Shown piece after piece: positions 18,642 to 27,159 of a DNA stretch of 64,000 bases. The position numbers were made by a program, and so were the translations under genes. Numbering within the stretch: the stretch's first letter is position 1; the number at the start of each line of letters is the position of its first letter. Below the pieces are notes generated by a model that was not told the DNA's origin, made no database searches, and saw only the letters and a program-made list of their open reading frames with translations. Source of the stretch: Clostridium sp. CAG:1000 (GTDB lineage Bacteria; Bacillota_I; Bacilli_A; RF39; UBA660); NCBI GenBank assembly GCA_000436975.1, contig HG000339.1:23238-87237 (forward strand), given 5' to 3'.

Positions 18642-19124
18642 CTATATTTTCTTTATCATTGTTTTCATTCTTTCATGATAATCTTCTTTATTATAAAAAT
18701 TCTTACCAATATCATTGTAAGCGAATACATCAACTATAACATATTCACAACCAACGGATTTAAAGTATTCTTCCATTTTATTTATTAGTGCTTGTCCTAT
18801 GCCTTTACTTCTAATTTTATTTGTAACTATTAATTCTGTAATTTCTCCTCTTTTAGGGCATTTGTAATCTAGGTAATCATGTTCATCATAAGGAAATATA
18901 CAGCCCATAATCAAGCCTATTGCTTTGCCATCTTCTACCGCTAAATAACATTTGCCATTGTTTTGGCTAACTTCTTCTAAATCTATAGTTGCCATTTTCT
19001 CTCGATATTCAGGATGAACTTGATCCAAATGATCTTTATCAATTGACACAATGTATTCTTCAAGTTCTACTAACAAGTCTTTAACATCTTCTAGATATTT
19101 ATCTTCATATTCTATTACTTGCAT
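18642..19124 (-). CDS. GNAT family N-acetyltransferase
   Basis: There are 160 residues of the Gcn5-related fold. An N-terminal helix pair (EDKYLEDVKDLLVELEEYI) leads to the acetyl-CoA pyrophosphate loop ELIVTNKIRSKGIGQALINKMEE (Q/RxxGxG/A form RSKGIGQ) and the C-terminal VDVFAYNDIGKNFYNKEDY. The acceptor is unknown. The ribosome site GAGGTGATT is good. It lies just outside the inferred left end of the island. Confidence 0.85.
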   Translation of the reverse strand: MQVIEYEDKYLEDVKDLLVELEEYIVSIDKDHLDQVHPEYREKMATIDLEEVSQNNGKCYLAVEDGKAIGLIMGCIFPYDEHDYLDYKCPKRGEITELIVTNKIRSKGIGQALINKMEEYFKSVGCEYVIVDVFAYNDIGKNFYNKEDYHERMKTMIKKI

Positions 19125-19360
19125 TTTTTAATCACCTCATATACTTCAAATATAATTTTTAAGCTATTTTATTAAAATAATTCACATAACTTTCTTTCCG
19201 GTCGTTTAACGGTCTATTCTCACCCTTTAATTTTGCTACATCTAATATAACATTTTAAAATTCAGCTATAATTATCTTGTTTGTTTTTATAAAACATGCA
19301 TTTTTTGAATTGGCCAATAATAACATATCCCCAGTTTCAATTGATAAAAGGTTTGCAGGT

Positions 19361-19420
19361 TTATTTACCACAACAGTTTTTGTACTTTTTGCCACTTCCA
19401 CAAGCTCCCTTTTTGAGCAT
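19361..19420 (-). other. Attachment-site copy of the secA C-terminal (SEC-C) codons
   Basis: Read on the minus strand, 19 codons encode GACGSGKKYKNCCGK and a TAA stop, closely matching the SecA tail CPCGSGKKYKQCCGK at 42835-42890. At DNA level the last 11 bases before the stop region are identical and the rest has diverged at synonymous sites. I interpret it as one end of an element integrated at the secA 3' end (attL). It could instead be a remnant of another SEC-C protein. Confidence 0.65.
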
Positions 19421-19538
19421 ATTATCACTATATTTGGTACATATAGTATTATGGCTTTTAGCCTTATTTTATGGGCATTTAGTACATATTATTATCAGTA
19501 TTATTTGTATTATAAATATTACTAATAATTTGTTCAAT

Positions 19539-19558
19539 GTGGACAAAATGTGGACAAA
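19539..19558 (+). repeat. Left copy of the 20-bp integrase arm-like repeat
   Basis: GTGGACAAAATGTGGACAAA consists of two GTGGACAAA units 11 bp apart. An identical copy lies at 42756-42775, and further single units lie at 19624, 42800 and, inverted, 42690 and 42735. Clusters of such short repeats near both ends fit arm-type binding sites of a tyrosine integrase. Confidence 0.7.
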
Positions 19559-19628
19559 GTCATCATACATTTTATCTTTTGTTTCCAAGGAAATTATATC
19601 ATATATTGATTACTTAATCAACGTGGAC

Positions 19629-19663
19629 AAAAAAGCACTTTTAGTTTTTTCTAAAAATGCTTT
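19629..19663 (-). terminator. Terminator after the restriction specificity gene
   Basis: A 13-bp stem with one mismatch (AAAGCATTTTTAG / CTAAAAGTGCTTT on the minus strand) is followed by a T-run, immediately downstream of the stop codon at 19669. Confidence 0.75.
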
Positions 19664-19668
19664 ATTTT

Positions 19669-20727
19669 TTATATTAATCCTGTTTGTACTAAATTAACTT
19701 TATTAGTTTCTTCGTTAAATATTTGTGTCATATATTTCTTCATGTATTCCCAATCTGGTGTTTCATCTTCTTTTACTGGTAGGTAAAAAGAAAAGTCTGT
19801 TTTTATATGTCTATTTAATTCATCAATAAAAGCTTTATAGTAAGTTCTACTTTCTTTAAAAATCATGGTTGCTATAAATTGTTTAACCTCAAAAGGCATA
19901 TCCCATTTTGGAATTAGAACAATAACATTTTGACTAGTATAGTATTCTTTTGGTTGTACAAAACATGAACCTAAATATTCTCCTCCTAGAGAAACTGTTA
20001 AAGTTCCTGCTGGATATGGTTTTAAATTTTCTATACGATCAACACATGTTGTTATTCCATTATTTGCATTTGCTCTTCCAACAAAATTTATTGTTGGGTC
20101 TATATCAACCATCTTTGCTTTATCTAATTTTGTTCCCATATCTATATCAAACATATTTTTATCATATAAATGAAATCTTTTCCATTTTATTACATTCAAA
20201 GGATTGTTATTCGTATTGGATTTTGAAAGATTAATAATATCATTTTTAGTTTCTAAAATCACATTTTTCATATATGATTCCATATATTCCCAATCCGGTT
20301 CTTCATTTGAATTTACAGGTAAAGGTATTTGTTCTGATAAAATTTTATCTTTAGTTACAGCATCATTCCAAGAATACTTTTGTCCAAAATATGTTTTTAT
20401 TAATGAAACTAAATATAAATAACATTCTTCACTTATATCATAATCTTTAACTCTTATTACAAAATTATGACTATCATTTGAAACAAAATCATCTTTTTGA
20501 TAAGTTATAGTAAAAGTTTTCCCTCCTACTAAAATACAATGTCCTTTTATTATTTCATATTTTGAAGCATCTATATAAGCATAAACGCCATTATTATATG
20601 CACTAGCTGTTACATAAGGAGTTTCCCCACTGCCATCTTCTATATCTCTTGCTAATATATTTCCAGTATTTTTGCACGTAAATAATTTGTTACAATCAAA
20701 ATTTTTCCAATTTGATATATCAATCAT
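19669..20727 (-). CDS. Restriction-modification specificity (S) subunit, BcgI-B-like
   Basis: About 352 residues. Two target-recognition halves each end in a matching conserved block: LPVNSNEEPDWEYMESYM near 165 and LPVKEDETPDWEYMKKYM near 335. This is the layout of type I S subunits and of the BcgI B subunit, and the length is close to BcgI-B (about 340). I chose the ATG preceded by GGTGA, which overlaps the end of the methylase gene. Together the two subunits would bind a bipartite target. The internal duplication invites recombination between recognition domains. Confidence 0.85.
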   Translation of the reverse strand: MIDISNWKNFDCNKLFTCKNTGNILARDIEDGSGETPYVTASAYNNGVYAYIDASKYEIIKGHCILVGGKTFTITYQKDDFVSNDSHNFVIRVKDYDISEECYLYLVSLIKTYFGQKYSWNDAVTKDKILSEQIPLPVNSNEEPDWEYMESYMKNVILETKNDIINLSKSNTNNNPLNVIKWKRFHLYDKNMFDIDMGTKLDKAKMVDIDPTINFVGRANANNGITTCVDRIENLKPYPAGTLTVSLGGEYLGSCFVQPKEYYTSQNVIVLIPKWDMPFEVKQFIATMIFKESRTYYKAFIDELNRHIKTDFSFYLPVKEDETPDWEYMKKYMTQIFNEETNKVNLVQTGLI

Positions 20728-22525
20728 TACTATCACCATCTTTACTTAAACAGATATTTATTTTATCTTTATTTTCAGTGATATTACTTGCATATAATGT
20801 AGCATTTAATAATTTATCTGAAAATTCTTTACTATCAATTCCTTTTTCAAAAAGTATGTAATCCATTGCGGTTTTTCTAAAATCAGACTCATATATTTCA
20901 AATGGCTTTTGAGGTACTTGATAACTTAAACAATCAGCAGGCGAAATCCATTGAATTGTTTTATCGCCAGATTGTTTATTAATAACATCTACCCAGTAAT
21001 CTTCATAACCTTGCCATTTGTTCTTAACATCATGTCTACCTTGATTTTTTACTGTGATTAATCCATCTTCTTCAATATAGCATGCAAAGATTTGCTTATC
21101 ATTTTGAGGAATACCTGCTTCAAATATAAATACTGAAGTAGTCACTCCCTCCGAGAATGTTTTATCTGGTAATTTTACTATCTTTTTTAATGTATGCTTT
21201 TGTAGAATTCTTTTGATAATAGTATTGCTAACTTTTTCTAACTTTTTTTCCGGAAGTATGAATGCACATAATGTTCCACGTTGTACATTATCAAGTACAT
21301 TTTTTACTATTTGAATACAACCATACTTATTCTCAAATGGTGGATTCATTAATACCTTTGTTATTGGTTTTGACTTTATCCATTCACATGCTTCTTCTGT
21401 TCTAGAATCTAGTTGTGTAAGGTTTGTTTTTCCATCTTTATGAATTAGCATATTAGCACATGCAAGAGCATATATTTCTCTATCAAATTCAATACCATAT
21501 AATTGTCTTGATTTAATATTTTTAGCAGTTAATGTGTTAATGCCACCAGCTTCACTTATCATATTACACATAGCTTTAACCAAGAAAGCACCTGATCCAC
21601 AAGCTGCATCTAATATCACATCGTCTTTGTTAACTCCAATTAATCTATACATTAATGATGTTACATGATCTGGAGTAAAAACTTGTCCACTTTCAGATTT
21701 TTTCTTATATCTATTAAATTCATTAAAGAAGATACCCATAACATCTTCACCATTCCAATAATCACTATTTATAGAATCACTTATTTCTGTAACCCATTCA
21801 ATGAAATTTGAAATAGCTTCTTGATTACTAGTCGTATTCATCTTTATATCAGAAAAAACTTCTAATAGAATGTCAATTTTCGGATTAACATTATCCTCAT
21901 TTTTTAATTCAGTTTTTAAAGTTGATTTAATACATGCTGAGAATGTTTCATAATCCATTTTTTTATTTAATGGAGCATCGTATCTTTTTGCTACTAAAGC
22001 ACATGCTGTAAAAATCATTCTATGATATAAATTTTTAATACCAAATTCGGTATGCAAGCAATTATTTATCTTAGCAGTTAAAGAGTAGATTTTATCTTTA
22101 TCTATTTTGTTTTTATTTAATAATCCAATATAGTATTCTTTATTTTGCAATTCATTAGTTGTTTCAATCTCATTATTATTTCTATAAACTTTAATATCAA
22201 AACCATTATAAAGAATACCAATTACATTTTTATATTTTGTTAATGCTATAGTACAATTCTTTTTAATTTCTTCAATTTGTTTATCTTTTAATTCAACTAA
22301 AGAAGATTTTGCTTCTAATATTATTGCAGGATCATTCGTATTATCTGGAAGATACCAACCGTCCGGTTTGTCATTAACTCCTTTAAATCCTAATTGATTA
22401 AAAGTTGTTAATTGTCCAACACCTGCTTTTACGTTTTTAATTTCTTCTTTAAAGCCTAGTATATAACCAGCCATTTCCCTAATTTCATCTTCTGTATAAT
22501 TTTGATTATTTAATATACCTGCCAT
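20720..22525 (-). CDS. Fused nuclease-methyltransferase of a BcgI-like restriction-modification system
   Basis: There are 601 residues. The N-terminal domain contains a PD-(D/E)xK-like motif (PD at 54-55 and EAK at 71-73, with QLGFKGVNDKPDGW before it). A helical linker leads to an N6-adenine methylase: SGQVFTPDHVTSLM, motif I DAACGSGAF at 306-314 and motif IV NPPF at 394-397. Having nuclease and methylase in one chain beside a separate S subunit, with no hsdR gene nearby, fits type IIB/IIG enzymes such as BcgI (A subunit about 640 residues) better than classical type I. It would cut foreign DNA lacking its methylation and may stabilise the element. Confidence 0.8.
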   Translation of the reverse strand: MAGILNNQNYTEDEIREMAGYILGFKEEIKNVKAGVGQLTTFNQLGFKGVNDKPDGWYLPDNTNDPAIILEAKSSLVELKDKQIEEIKKNCTIALTKYKNVIGILYNGFDIKVYRNNNEIETTNELQNKEYYIGLLNKNKIDKDKIYSLTAKINNCLHTEFGIKNLYHRMIFTACALVAKRYDAPLNKKMDYETFSACIKSTLKTELKNEDNVNPKIDILLEVFSDIKMNTTSNQEAISNFIEWVTEISDSINSDYWNGEDVMGIFFNEFNRYKKKSESGQVFTPDHVTSLMYRLIGVNKDDVILDAACGSGAFLVKAMCNMISEAGGINTLTAKNIKSRQLYGIEFDREIYALACANMLIHKDGKTNLTQLDSRTEEACEWIKSKPITKVLMNPPFENKYGCIQIVKNVLDNVQRGTLCAFILPEKKLEKVSNTIIKRILQKHTLKKIVKLPDKTFSEGVTTSVFIFEAGIPQNDKQIFACYIEEDGLITVKNQGRHDVKNKWQGYEDYWVDVINKQSGDKTIQWISPADCLSYQVPQKPFEIYESDFRKTAMDYILFEKGIDSKEFSDKLLNATLYASNITENKDKINICLSKDGDSND

Positions 22526-22526
22526 A

Positions 22527-22748
22527 TTATTTCACACCTTCCTTTATTGTCTTAAATTCAACTAAATTACTGATATCGCAATCAAGAACCTCAGCAATTT
22601 TCTTTAACGAATTTAAACTGATTTCTTCATCTTTAGCAATTTTTGATATTGTAGTTGAAGATAACTTTGTTAATTTTTTTAATCTTGTTTTTGTCATTTT
22701 ATGCTTCTTTAATTCACACTCTAATGGTAAATAAGATATCTCTTTCAT
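22527..22748 (-). CDS. Small Cro/CI-type HTH regulator, probable controller of the restriction genes
   Basis: A 73-residue protein that is essentially one HTH_3 domain (MTKTRLKKLTKLSSTTISKIAKDEEISLNSLKKIAEVL). It is 1 nt upstream of the nuclease-methylase start, the usual place for a controller protein that delays restriction until DNA is methylated. A TGTTATAAT promoter box (22771-22779, minus strand) precedes it, with GGTGTGATG as ribosome site. Confidence 0.8.
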   Translation of the reverse strand: MKEISYLPLECELKKHKMTKTRLKKLTKLSSTTISKIAKDEEISLNSLKKIAEVLDCDISNLVEFKTIKEGVK

Positions 22749-23052
22749 ACTATCATCACACCTTATAAATATTATAACATATTTATCTTTATAATGATAG
22801 AGATTTTGTGTATTTTTGCAAAATATAAGTTTATAAATATAAATATATGTTTTACAATTGTAAACATTAAAATACGTGGCACGTTTTGTTACGAAGTAAT
22901 GAAACTTGCGATAGTATTTTTCTTTTTTATGAATCTCAATGATGGAATAAAAAAGGCACCTTTACTACTTACGTTAGTTTGTAGTATTGGTGCTTAATGG
23001 GATTCCAAAGGGTTTATCCTTGGCACACATTGTTATTGGCTCTGCCAATATC
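22749..23052. other. Structured intergenic region between the restriction module and oriT
   Basis: It holds the minus-strand promoter of the HTH gene, a short palindrome (ACGTGGCACGT near 22872-22882), and a long hairpin at about 22954-22995 (GGCACC...TACTAC / GTAGTA...GGTGC) that could terminate transcription. A further stem lies at about 23024-23060 (CACA...ATTGGC / GCCAAT...TGTG). No protein-coding gene is supported. Confidence 0.5.
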
Positions 23053-23084
23053 ATAGTGTGTTACTATCTTGTCAGAAAGATAGT
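23053..23084 (+). other. Candidate origin of transfer (MobV/pMV158-type nic)
   Basis: TAGTGTGTTA at 23054-23063 equals the nick-site sequence known for the pMV158 MobM relaxase, which cleaves TAGTGTG/TTA. It is followed by a perfect 8-bp inverted repeat (ACTATCTT / AAGATAGT, 23063-23070 and 23077-23084). It directly abuts the stop codon of the MobV-type relaxase gene. It is downstream rather than upstream of the relaxase, unlike pMV158. Confidence 0.7.
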
Positions 23085-24269
23085 CTAAAGAACAAGACTG
23101 TCGTCTTTTTCCTTATTCTTCTTTTTACCACTAATAAACTCTTCAAATTCATCATTAAATTCATCTTCTTTATGTCTAGGTATTAATCCATCAGCTACTA
23201 AATGATATACAAAATTAGCCATTTTATTGATAACATTTTTTAATGTATCAATTGTATTAGATAAAGTAAATGCTTTATATCTTAAATTAGTATTTTCATA
23301 TTTTAAATTTCTATTTTCATCTTCTAGTTTCATATTTTGTTGATGTATTTTTGAATAATCATTTGTTACCTCTTTAAGGTTTTTATAAGCATTATTTAGT
23401 TTAGGTTTTAAATCTTTAACTTTCTTTGCTTCTTCTACTACTTTATTCATACTATCAAAAGTTTCTTTCTTAACTTTAACAGATTCTTTATCAAACATAA
23501 TTGTTTTATTTGATTTCATTTTTTCTTCTAATTCATTAATTGATTTTGATAACTTATCATCTTTTAGATCTAGTTCATTAGTTAATGATTTAGTTAGTTT
23601 CTTAAACTCTTTAATATTAATATGCTCTCTATCGCTATGTTTAGTTCCTCTTTCTAAAGCAAAACCACACATATTTAGATATTCACAATATTCATCTTGT
23701 AACTCACTCAAGTGTTCTTTATCATGTATAAATTGCTTTTTAGATATTGTATACCTTTCTGTATTAGTTCTTTTATCTAGCTTCTTAACTAGTGGGACTA
23801 CAACACAATGAATATGAGGTGTTTTTTCATCCATATGTAATGTTGCATGTAATATTTGATTATCTTCATATCCTAACCCAAAATGTACAAATTCCATACA
23901 TCTATAAGCCCAATTTTTAATTGCTTCTTTACTCATATCATTAAAGAATGTGTGTGTTGCAGTGAAAACTAATTCATCTGCAACAACACTTTTTGATTTA
24001 TCTACCATTTGTCTAAAAGTTCTTTTTCTATCTTCTCTTTCATTTTTCATTCTTTCTTCATGTTCTTTTTTATAGTCTTTAGTTATTTCATAAAAGCCTT
24101 TAACATATTTCATATTAAGTGGAAAAAGTTCTACATTATCTTTTGTTTTAGATAAGTCTATATCAGGATTAGATTGATATGCTTTTTTCTCTCTTTTGTT
24201 ATGTGATCCAATTTGTGCTAAATCATTTAAAGTATAAATTGGTTCACTTCTAAATATTGCATAATTCAT
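23085..24269 (-). CDS. mobV: MobV/Pre family relaxase (plasmid mobilization protein)
   Basis: There are 394 residues. The N-terminal relaxase domain (about 1-200) has the metal-binding HxDExTPHIH motif (LHMDEKTPHIHCVVVPL), and the start matches the family (YAIFRSEPI, then a nonameric GSHNKRE). The C-terminal half is a long coiled coil (about 215-350). It would nick at oriT and pilot the strand through a conjugation apparatus supplied by another element, since none is encoded here. It overlaps int by 4 nt. Confidence 0.92.
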   Translation of the reverse strand: MNYAIFRSEPIYTLNDLAQIGSHNKREKKAYQSNPDIDLSKTKDNVELFPLNMKYVKGFYEITKDYKKEHEERMKNEREDRKRTFRQMVDKSKSVVADELVFTATHTFFNDMSKEAIKNWAYRCMEFVHFGLGYEDNQILHATLHMDEKTPHIHCVVVPLVKKLDKRTNTERYTISKKQFIHDKEHLSELQDEYCEYLNMCGFALERGTKHSDREHINIKEFKKLTKSLTNELDLKDDKLSKSINELEEKMKSNKTIMFDKESVKVKKETFDSMNKVVEEAKKVKDLKPKLNNAYKNLKEVTNDYSKIHQQNMKLEDENRNLKYENTNLRYKAFTLSNTIDTLKNVINKMANFVYHLVADGLIPRHKEDEFNDEFEEFISGKKKNKEKDDSLVL

Positions 24270-25546
24270 ACTAATTTACCTTCTTGTATTTGAAATCTTA
24301 TAGCATTTTCTATAACATTAGACTTATTATTTTTATCAAATAACTCTACAGCACTCTTTCTATTATCCTCTAAACTGGTAATATAATAGTTCTCTGTTGT
24401 TTCTACATTTCTATGCCCTAACAAATTAGCTACATCATTAATCTTAGTTCCATTATTTAATACTTTAGTTGCATATGTTCCTCTTAAATCATAGAATCTA
24501 CATTTTTCTATTCCTAATTCACTATGAATTATTTTAAATGGATATTTAGGAACATCAGTTCCAGAGAATGATCCATCATCATTAGTAAATACTAGATTTA
24601 ATTTTTCTTCATTATTTTTGTTAATAACTATTCTTTTATCAACAACTTTTCCATTATCATTTTTTATAGTTTCTAAATGGTAGTATTTATAATCTTTATC
24701 AAATATTCCTTTAAGATATTCTTGTCTTTCTTTAAAGTTTTTTAATGCTGTTATTAATGTATTTCCAATATATATTTGTCTTGTTCCAGATATAGTTTTA
24801 GTCGTACCTAAATACCATCTTCCTAAACTATCTTTAGGTTTATCATATAAATTATGTCTTATATTTATTATTCCATTTTCTAAATCAATATCTTCCCAAG
24901 TAAGTGCAAATACTTCTCCAGTTCTCATACCTGTATAACAAGATGTTAAGAACGATGCTACGAAAGTAGCATTGTCCTTAAATCTATCTATTATTTTATC
25001 TATTTCTTCATTTGTATAATAATGTCTTTTATTATTTAGTTCTTCTTCTATTTTAGGTAATCTTAATGTTAGAGCTGGATTATACTTTATAAATCCATAT
25101 AAATTACATGCATCTCTAAATGATCCTTTAATAACTTTTAATATATTTTTATAATATGTTTTAGAATGATTATATTCATTAACTAAATCAGTTATAAATG
25201 AATTTAAAGCAACACTTGTTATTGTTGATAGTTTATATTTTCCTATATTCTTTTTTAGATATTTATTAATAATTATTTTATATGTTTGAATAGTATTATA
25301 TTTTAGATTATTCATACAATAATTTTTTAACCAATAATCAAGATAATCTGAATAAGATAAATCACATTGTTTAAATGAAATACCTGCATTTAAATATTCA
25401 GTATATGCAAGGGATCCAGATTCTAAAGCTTCTGCCTTAGTTCTAAAACCTGATTTACTTAACCATTGTCTTTTATTATCTACCTTAGCTATTTCAATTC
25501 TATATTCATAGAAATTTCCTCTTTTTCTGATATTTATTTTACTCAT
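24266..25546 (-). CDS. int: Tn916-type tyrosine recombinase / integrase (first copy)
   Basis: There are 426 residues. The layout is an N-terminal arm-binding domain (RKRGNFYEYRIEIAKVDNKRQWLSKSGF), a SAM-like core-binding domain (SYSDYLDYWLKNYC...), and a catalytic domain with R (YTGMRTGEVFALTW), HxxR-equivalent (FYDLRGTYAT), H (LLGHRNVETTENYY) and the terminal Tyr. It is in an operon with the excisionase-like gene (8-nt overlap) and the relaxase gene. It is a clear paralogue of the integrase at 41311-42618. Confidence 0.93.
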   Translation of the reverse strand: MSKINIRKRGNFYEYRIEIAKVDNKRQWLSKSGFRTKAEALESGSLAYTEYLNAGISFKQCDLSYSDYLDYWLKNYCMNNLKYNTIQTYKIIINKYLKKNIGKYKLSTITSVALNSFITDLVNEYNHSKTYYKNILKVIKGSFRDACNLYGFIKYNPALTLRLPKIEEELNNKRHYYTNEEIDKIIDRFKDNATFVASFLTSCYTGMRTGEVFALTWEDIDLENGIINIRHNLYDKPKDSLGRWYLGTTKTISGTRQIYIGNTLITALKNFKERQEYLKGIFDKDYKYYHLETIKNDNGKVVDKRIVINKNNEEKLNLVFTNDDGSFSGTDVPKYPFKIIHSELGIEKCRFYDLRGTYATKVLNNGTKINDVANLLGHRNVETTENYYITSLEDNRKSAVELFDKNNKSNVIENAIRFQIQEGKLV

Positions 25547-25778
25547 TTACTTCTACCTCAATTACTATCTTTTTAATATCAGATAAATTAGATAAATCTT
25601 TTCCCTCATTTTGAATCAAGAATCTTTCTAGTGAAGATTTTAATACTTTTAAACTTCCCAATTTAATAGCTGGTAAATATCCTTTTTTAATTAATTCATA
25701 AATATAATTTGGACTAGAATGTAATATAGACGATACTTCATGAACTGTATAAACTAACTTATCATTCATCTGAATCAC
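25539..25778 (-). CDS. xis: Excisionase-like DNA-binding protein
   Basis: A 79-residue protein with a MerR/excisionase-type winged helix: YTVHEVSSILHSSPNYIYELIKKGYLPAIKLGSLKVLKSSLERFL. It starts at GTG with GGAG six bases upstream, overlaps the preceding gene by 17 nt and overlaps int by 8 nt. It probably sets the direction of recombination by the adjacent integrase. Confidence 0.85.
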   Translation of the reverse strand: MIQMNDKLVYTVHEVSSILHSSPNYIYELIKKGYLPAIKLGSLKVLKSSLERFLIQNEGKDLSNLSDIKKIVIEVEVNE

Positions 25779-26289
25779 TATCCTCTCCAGTAATCTCTCT
25801 TATCATTCTTTCCATTTCAGCTTGTTCTTCAGGAGTAGCAGGTTCAGATTTAATATCTTCATTAAGCCACCAAGGAACTGGTGTTTTATCATATTTATCA
25901 CTATTATATTTATATTTATTTCTATTATTATATTTATTATTATGTTTAACTGAATAGTCAATATCTTCTTGATTATTTGATTTATCTCTTATTGACCAAT
26001 TAGCCCATATATCATCAACTAATTGAATAACCCTTCTAGTATTTTTATCATTGTGATCATAAATACATTTAATTAATCCTATCTTTTCTAATTTCTTAAT
26101 ATGTCTTGAAGCTGTTTCTATTGTTATATTATACATTTCAGATAATCTCTTATTCGTTATCCAACAATATCCTTCCTTTTTGCATAAGTATATAATACGT
26201 TCAGCAATCAATTTTTCTTCTGGTGTTAATAATTTTGTTTCATAAATGTGTTTCGGTACTATTGCATAAATTACAATATAGTTTTCCAT
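25762..26289 (-). CDS. Helix-turn-helix (HTH_36/DnaD-like) replication or regulatory protein
   Basis: There are 175 residues. The N-terminal winged helix (LTPEEKLIAERIIYLCKKEGYCWITNKRLSEMYNITIETASRHIKKLEKIGLI; an HTH_36-like fold) is followed by an Asn/Lys/Tyr-rich linker. The tail PVPWWLNEDIKSEPATPEEQAEMERM is typical of DnaD-like tails. Such proteins sit upstream of xis-int in mobilizable elements and may start element replication. The AAAGGAGAT ribosome site is good. Confidence 0.75.
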   Translation of the reverse strand: MENYIVIYAIVPKHIYETKLLTPEEKLIAERIIYLCKKEGYCWITNKRLSEMYNITIETASRHIKKLEKIGLIKCIYDHNDKNTRRVIQLVDDIWANWSIRDKSNNQEDIDYSVKHNNKYNNRNKYKYNSDKYDKTPVPWWLNEDIKSEPATPEEQAEMERMIREITGEDSDSDE

Positions 26290-26430
26290 GTTTCTAATCT
26301 CCTTTCAAATTACTGAACATCGGCCTTTGTTCAATACCATTATCTCGAATATTGATTATTTGAAACATGTCAAAAAAATCTCTATTTTAATCCTTAAAAA
26401 CTATTTTTATTTTTCCTAAATTATTCCTAC

Positions 26431-26455
26431 AAAAAAAGTAGGTATTTCTACCTAC
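26431..26455 (-). terminator. Terminator of the first HTH-membrane regulator
   Basis: A 7-bp stem (GTAGGTA / TACCTAC) with a short loop is followed by seven T on the minus strand. It sits just after the recurrent site at 26459-26484. Confidence 0.75.
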
Positions 26456-26458
26456 ATA

Positions 26459-26484
26459 GTTCGTAATATCTTAATATGACGATC
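26459..26484 (-). repeat. Recurrent intergenic site 1
   Basis: In gene orientation: outer GATCG arm, core ATATTAAGATATTA, outer CGAAC arm. It begins 4 nt after the stop codon of the HTH-membrane gene. Confidence 0.6.
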
Positions 26485-26487
26485 CTT

Positions 26488-26958
26488 TTATTTATCAAAT
26501 TTGAATAATTCAAGAACAATAGAAACTATAAAAAGAGTAATACCACTATATAAAAATGTATATCTAATTATATTCCAATGTCTATCATCAGGAAATATAC
26601 GATTTAATACTATATTTAAAATAAATGCAACAATAATAATTGCCATAAATACATAAGAAATAATCGTTAATACCTTTTTTCTTTTATCAATTTGTTTTCT
26701 TAATTTAATTAAATTTTCCTCGGATTTATTCATATAATCATTCCCTTTAATTTTTTCACCAGATAATAATTCATTAACATTAATATCTAACTCATTACAT
26801 AAGTCTTTTAATAAAGAATAATCTGGCATTGTATTGCCATTTTCCCATCTACTAATTGATTTACTTGTAACACCTAATTTTTCTGCTAATTGTTCTTGAG
26901 TTAAACCATTTTCTTTTCTACAATTTAAAATAAATTTTCCTATTTTAATTTGATCCAT
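26488..26958 (-). CDS. HTH_3 regulator with C-terminal membrane helices (copy A)
   Basis: There are 156 residues. A Cro/CI-type HTH (IGKFILNCRKENGLTQEQLAEKLGVTSKSISRWENGNTMPDYSLL) covers about 1-65. An acidic/basic linker and two membrane helices (about 95-118 and 133-152) follow. It is closely related to the N-terminus of the regulator at 36574-37197, and both promoters carry TGGTAAAATAG. I infer a membrane-associated transcription regulator; the signal is unknown. Confidence 0.8.
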   Translation of the reverse strand: MDQIKIGKFILNCRKENGLTQEQLAEKLGVTSKSISRWENGNTMPDYSLLKDLCNELDINVNELLSGEKIKGNDYMNKSEENLIKLRKQIDKRKKVLTIISYVFMAIIIVAFILNIVLNRIFPDDRHWNIIRYTFLYSGITLFIVSIVLELFKFDK

Positions 26959-27042
26959 ATTATCCTTCCTTTCACAAATGATTATATGATTATTACCTAT
27001 AAAACTACAGGACAGAAACTGAGAGTTAAATAGTATATATCT

Positions 27043-27051
27043 ATTTTACCA
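27043..27051 (-). promoter_or_regulatory. Extended -10 TGGTAAAAT upstream of HTH copy A
   Basis: The box lies about 85 nt before the start codon, within a sequence (GGTAAAATAGATATA) also found before the HTH gene at 36574-37197 (37283-37291) and, as TATGGTAAAATAG, before the HTH gene at 27160-27672 (27792-27800). The long leader has no other ORF. Confidence 0.55.
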
Positions 27052-27082
27052 CAATAATGATAGATTCTTTCATATCAAAAAA

Positions 27083-27097
27083 GTTCGGAATATTACT
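27083..27097 (-). repeat. Recurrent intergenic site 2 (half-site form)
   Basis: In gene orientation AGTAATATTCCGAAC directly follows the T-run of the terminator at 27097-27126. It shares the CGAAC outer arm with the other sites. Confidence 0.5.
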
Positions 27098-27126
27098 AAA
27101 AAAAGATGAGATTTTTTTCTCATCTT
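27097..27126 (-). terminator. Terminator of HTH copy B
   Basis: A stem AAGATGAG / CTCATCTT is followed by seven T on the minus strand, bracketed by recurrent sites 2 and 3. Confidence 0.75.
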
Positions 27127-27129
27127 AAT

Positions 27130-27157
27130 GTACGGGAATATCTTAATATTCTAATCG
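27130..27157 (-). repeat. Recurrent intergenic site 3
   Basis: In gene orientation the core ATATTAAGATATTC is followed by a CCGTAC arm. The site begins 2 nt after the stop codon of HTH copy B. Confidence 0.55.
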
Positions 27158-27159
27158 TT

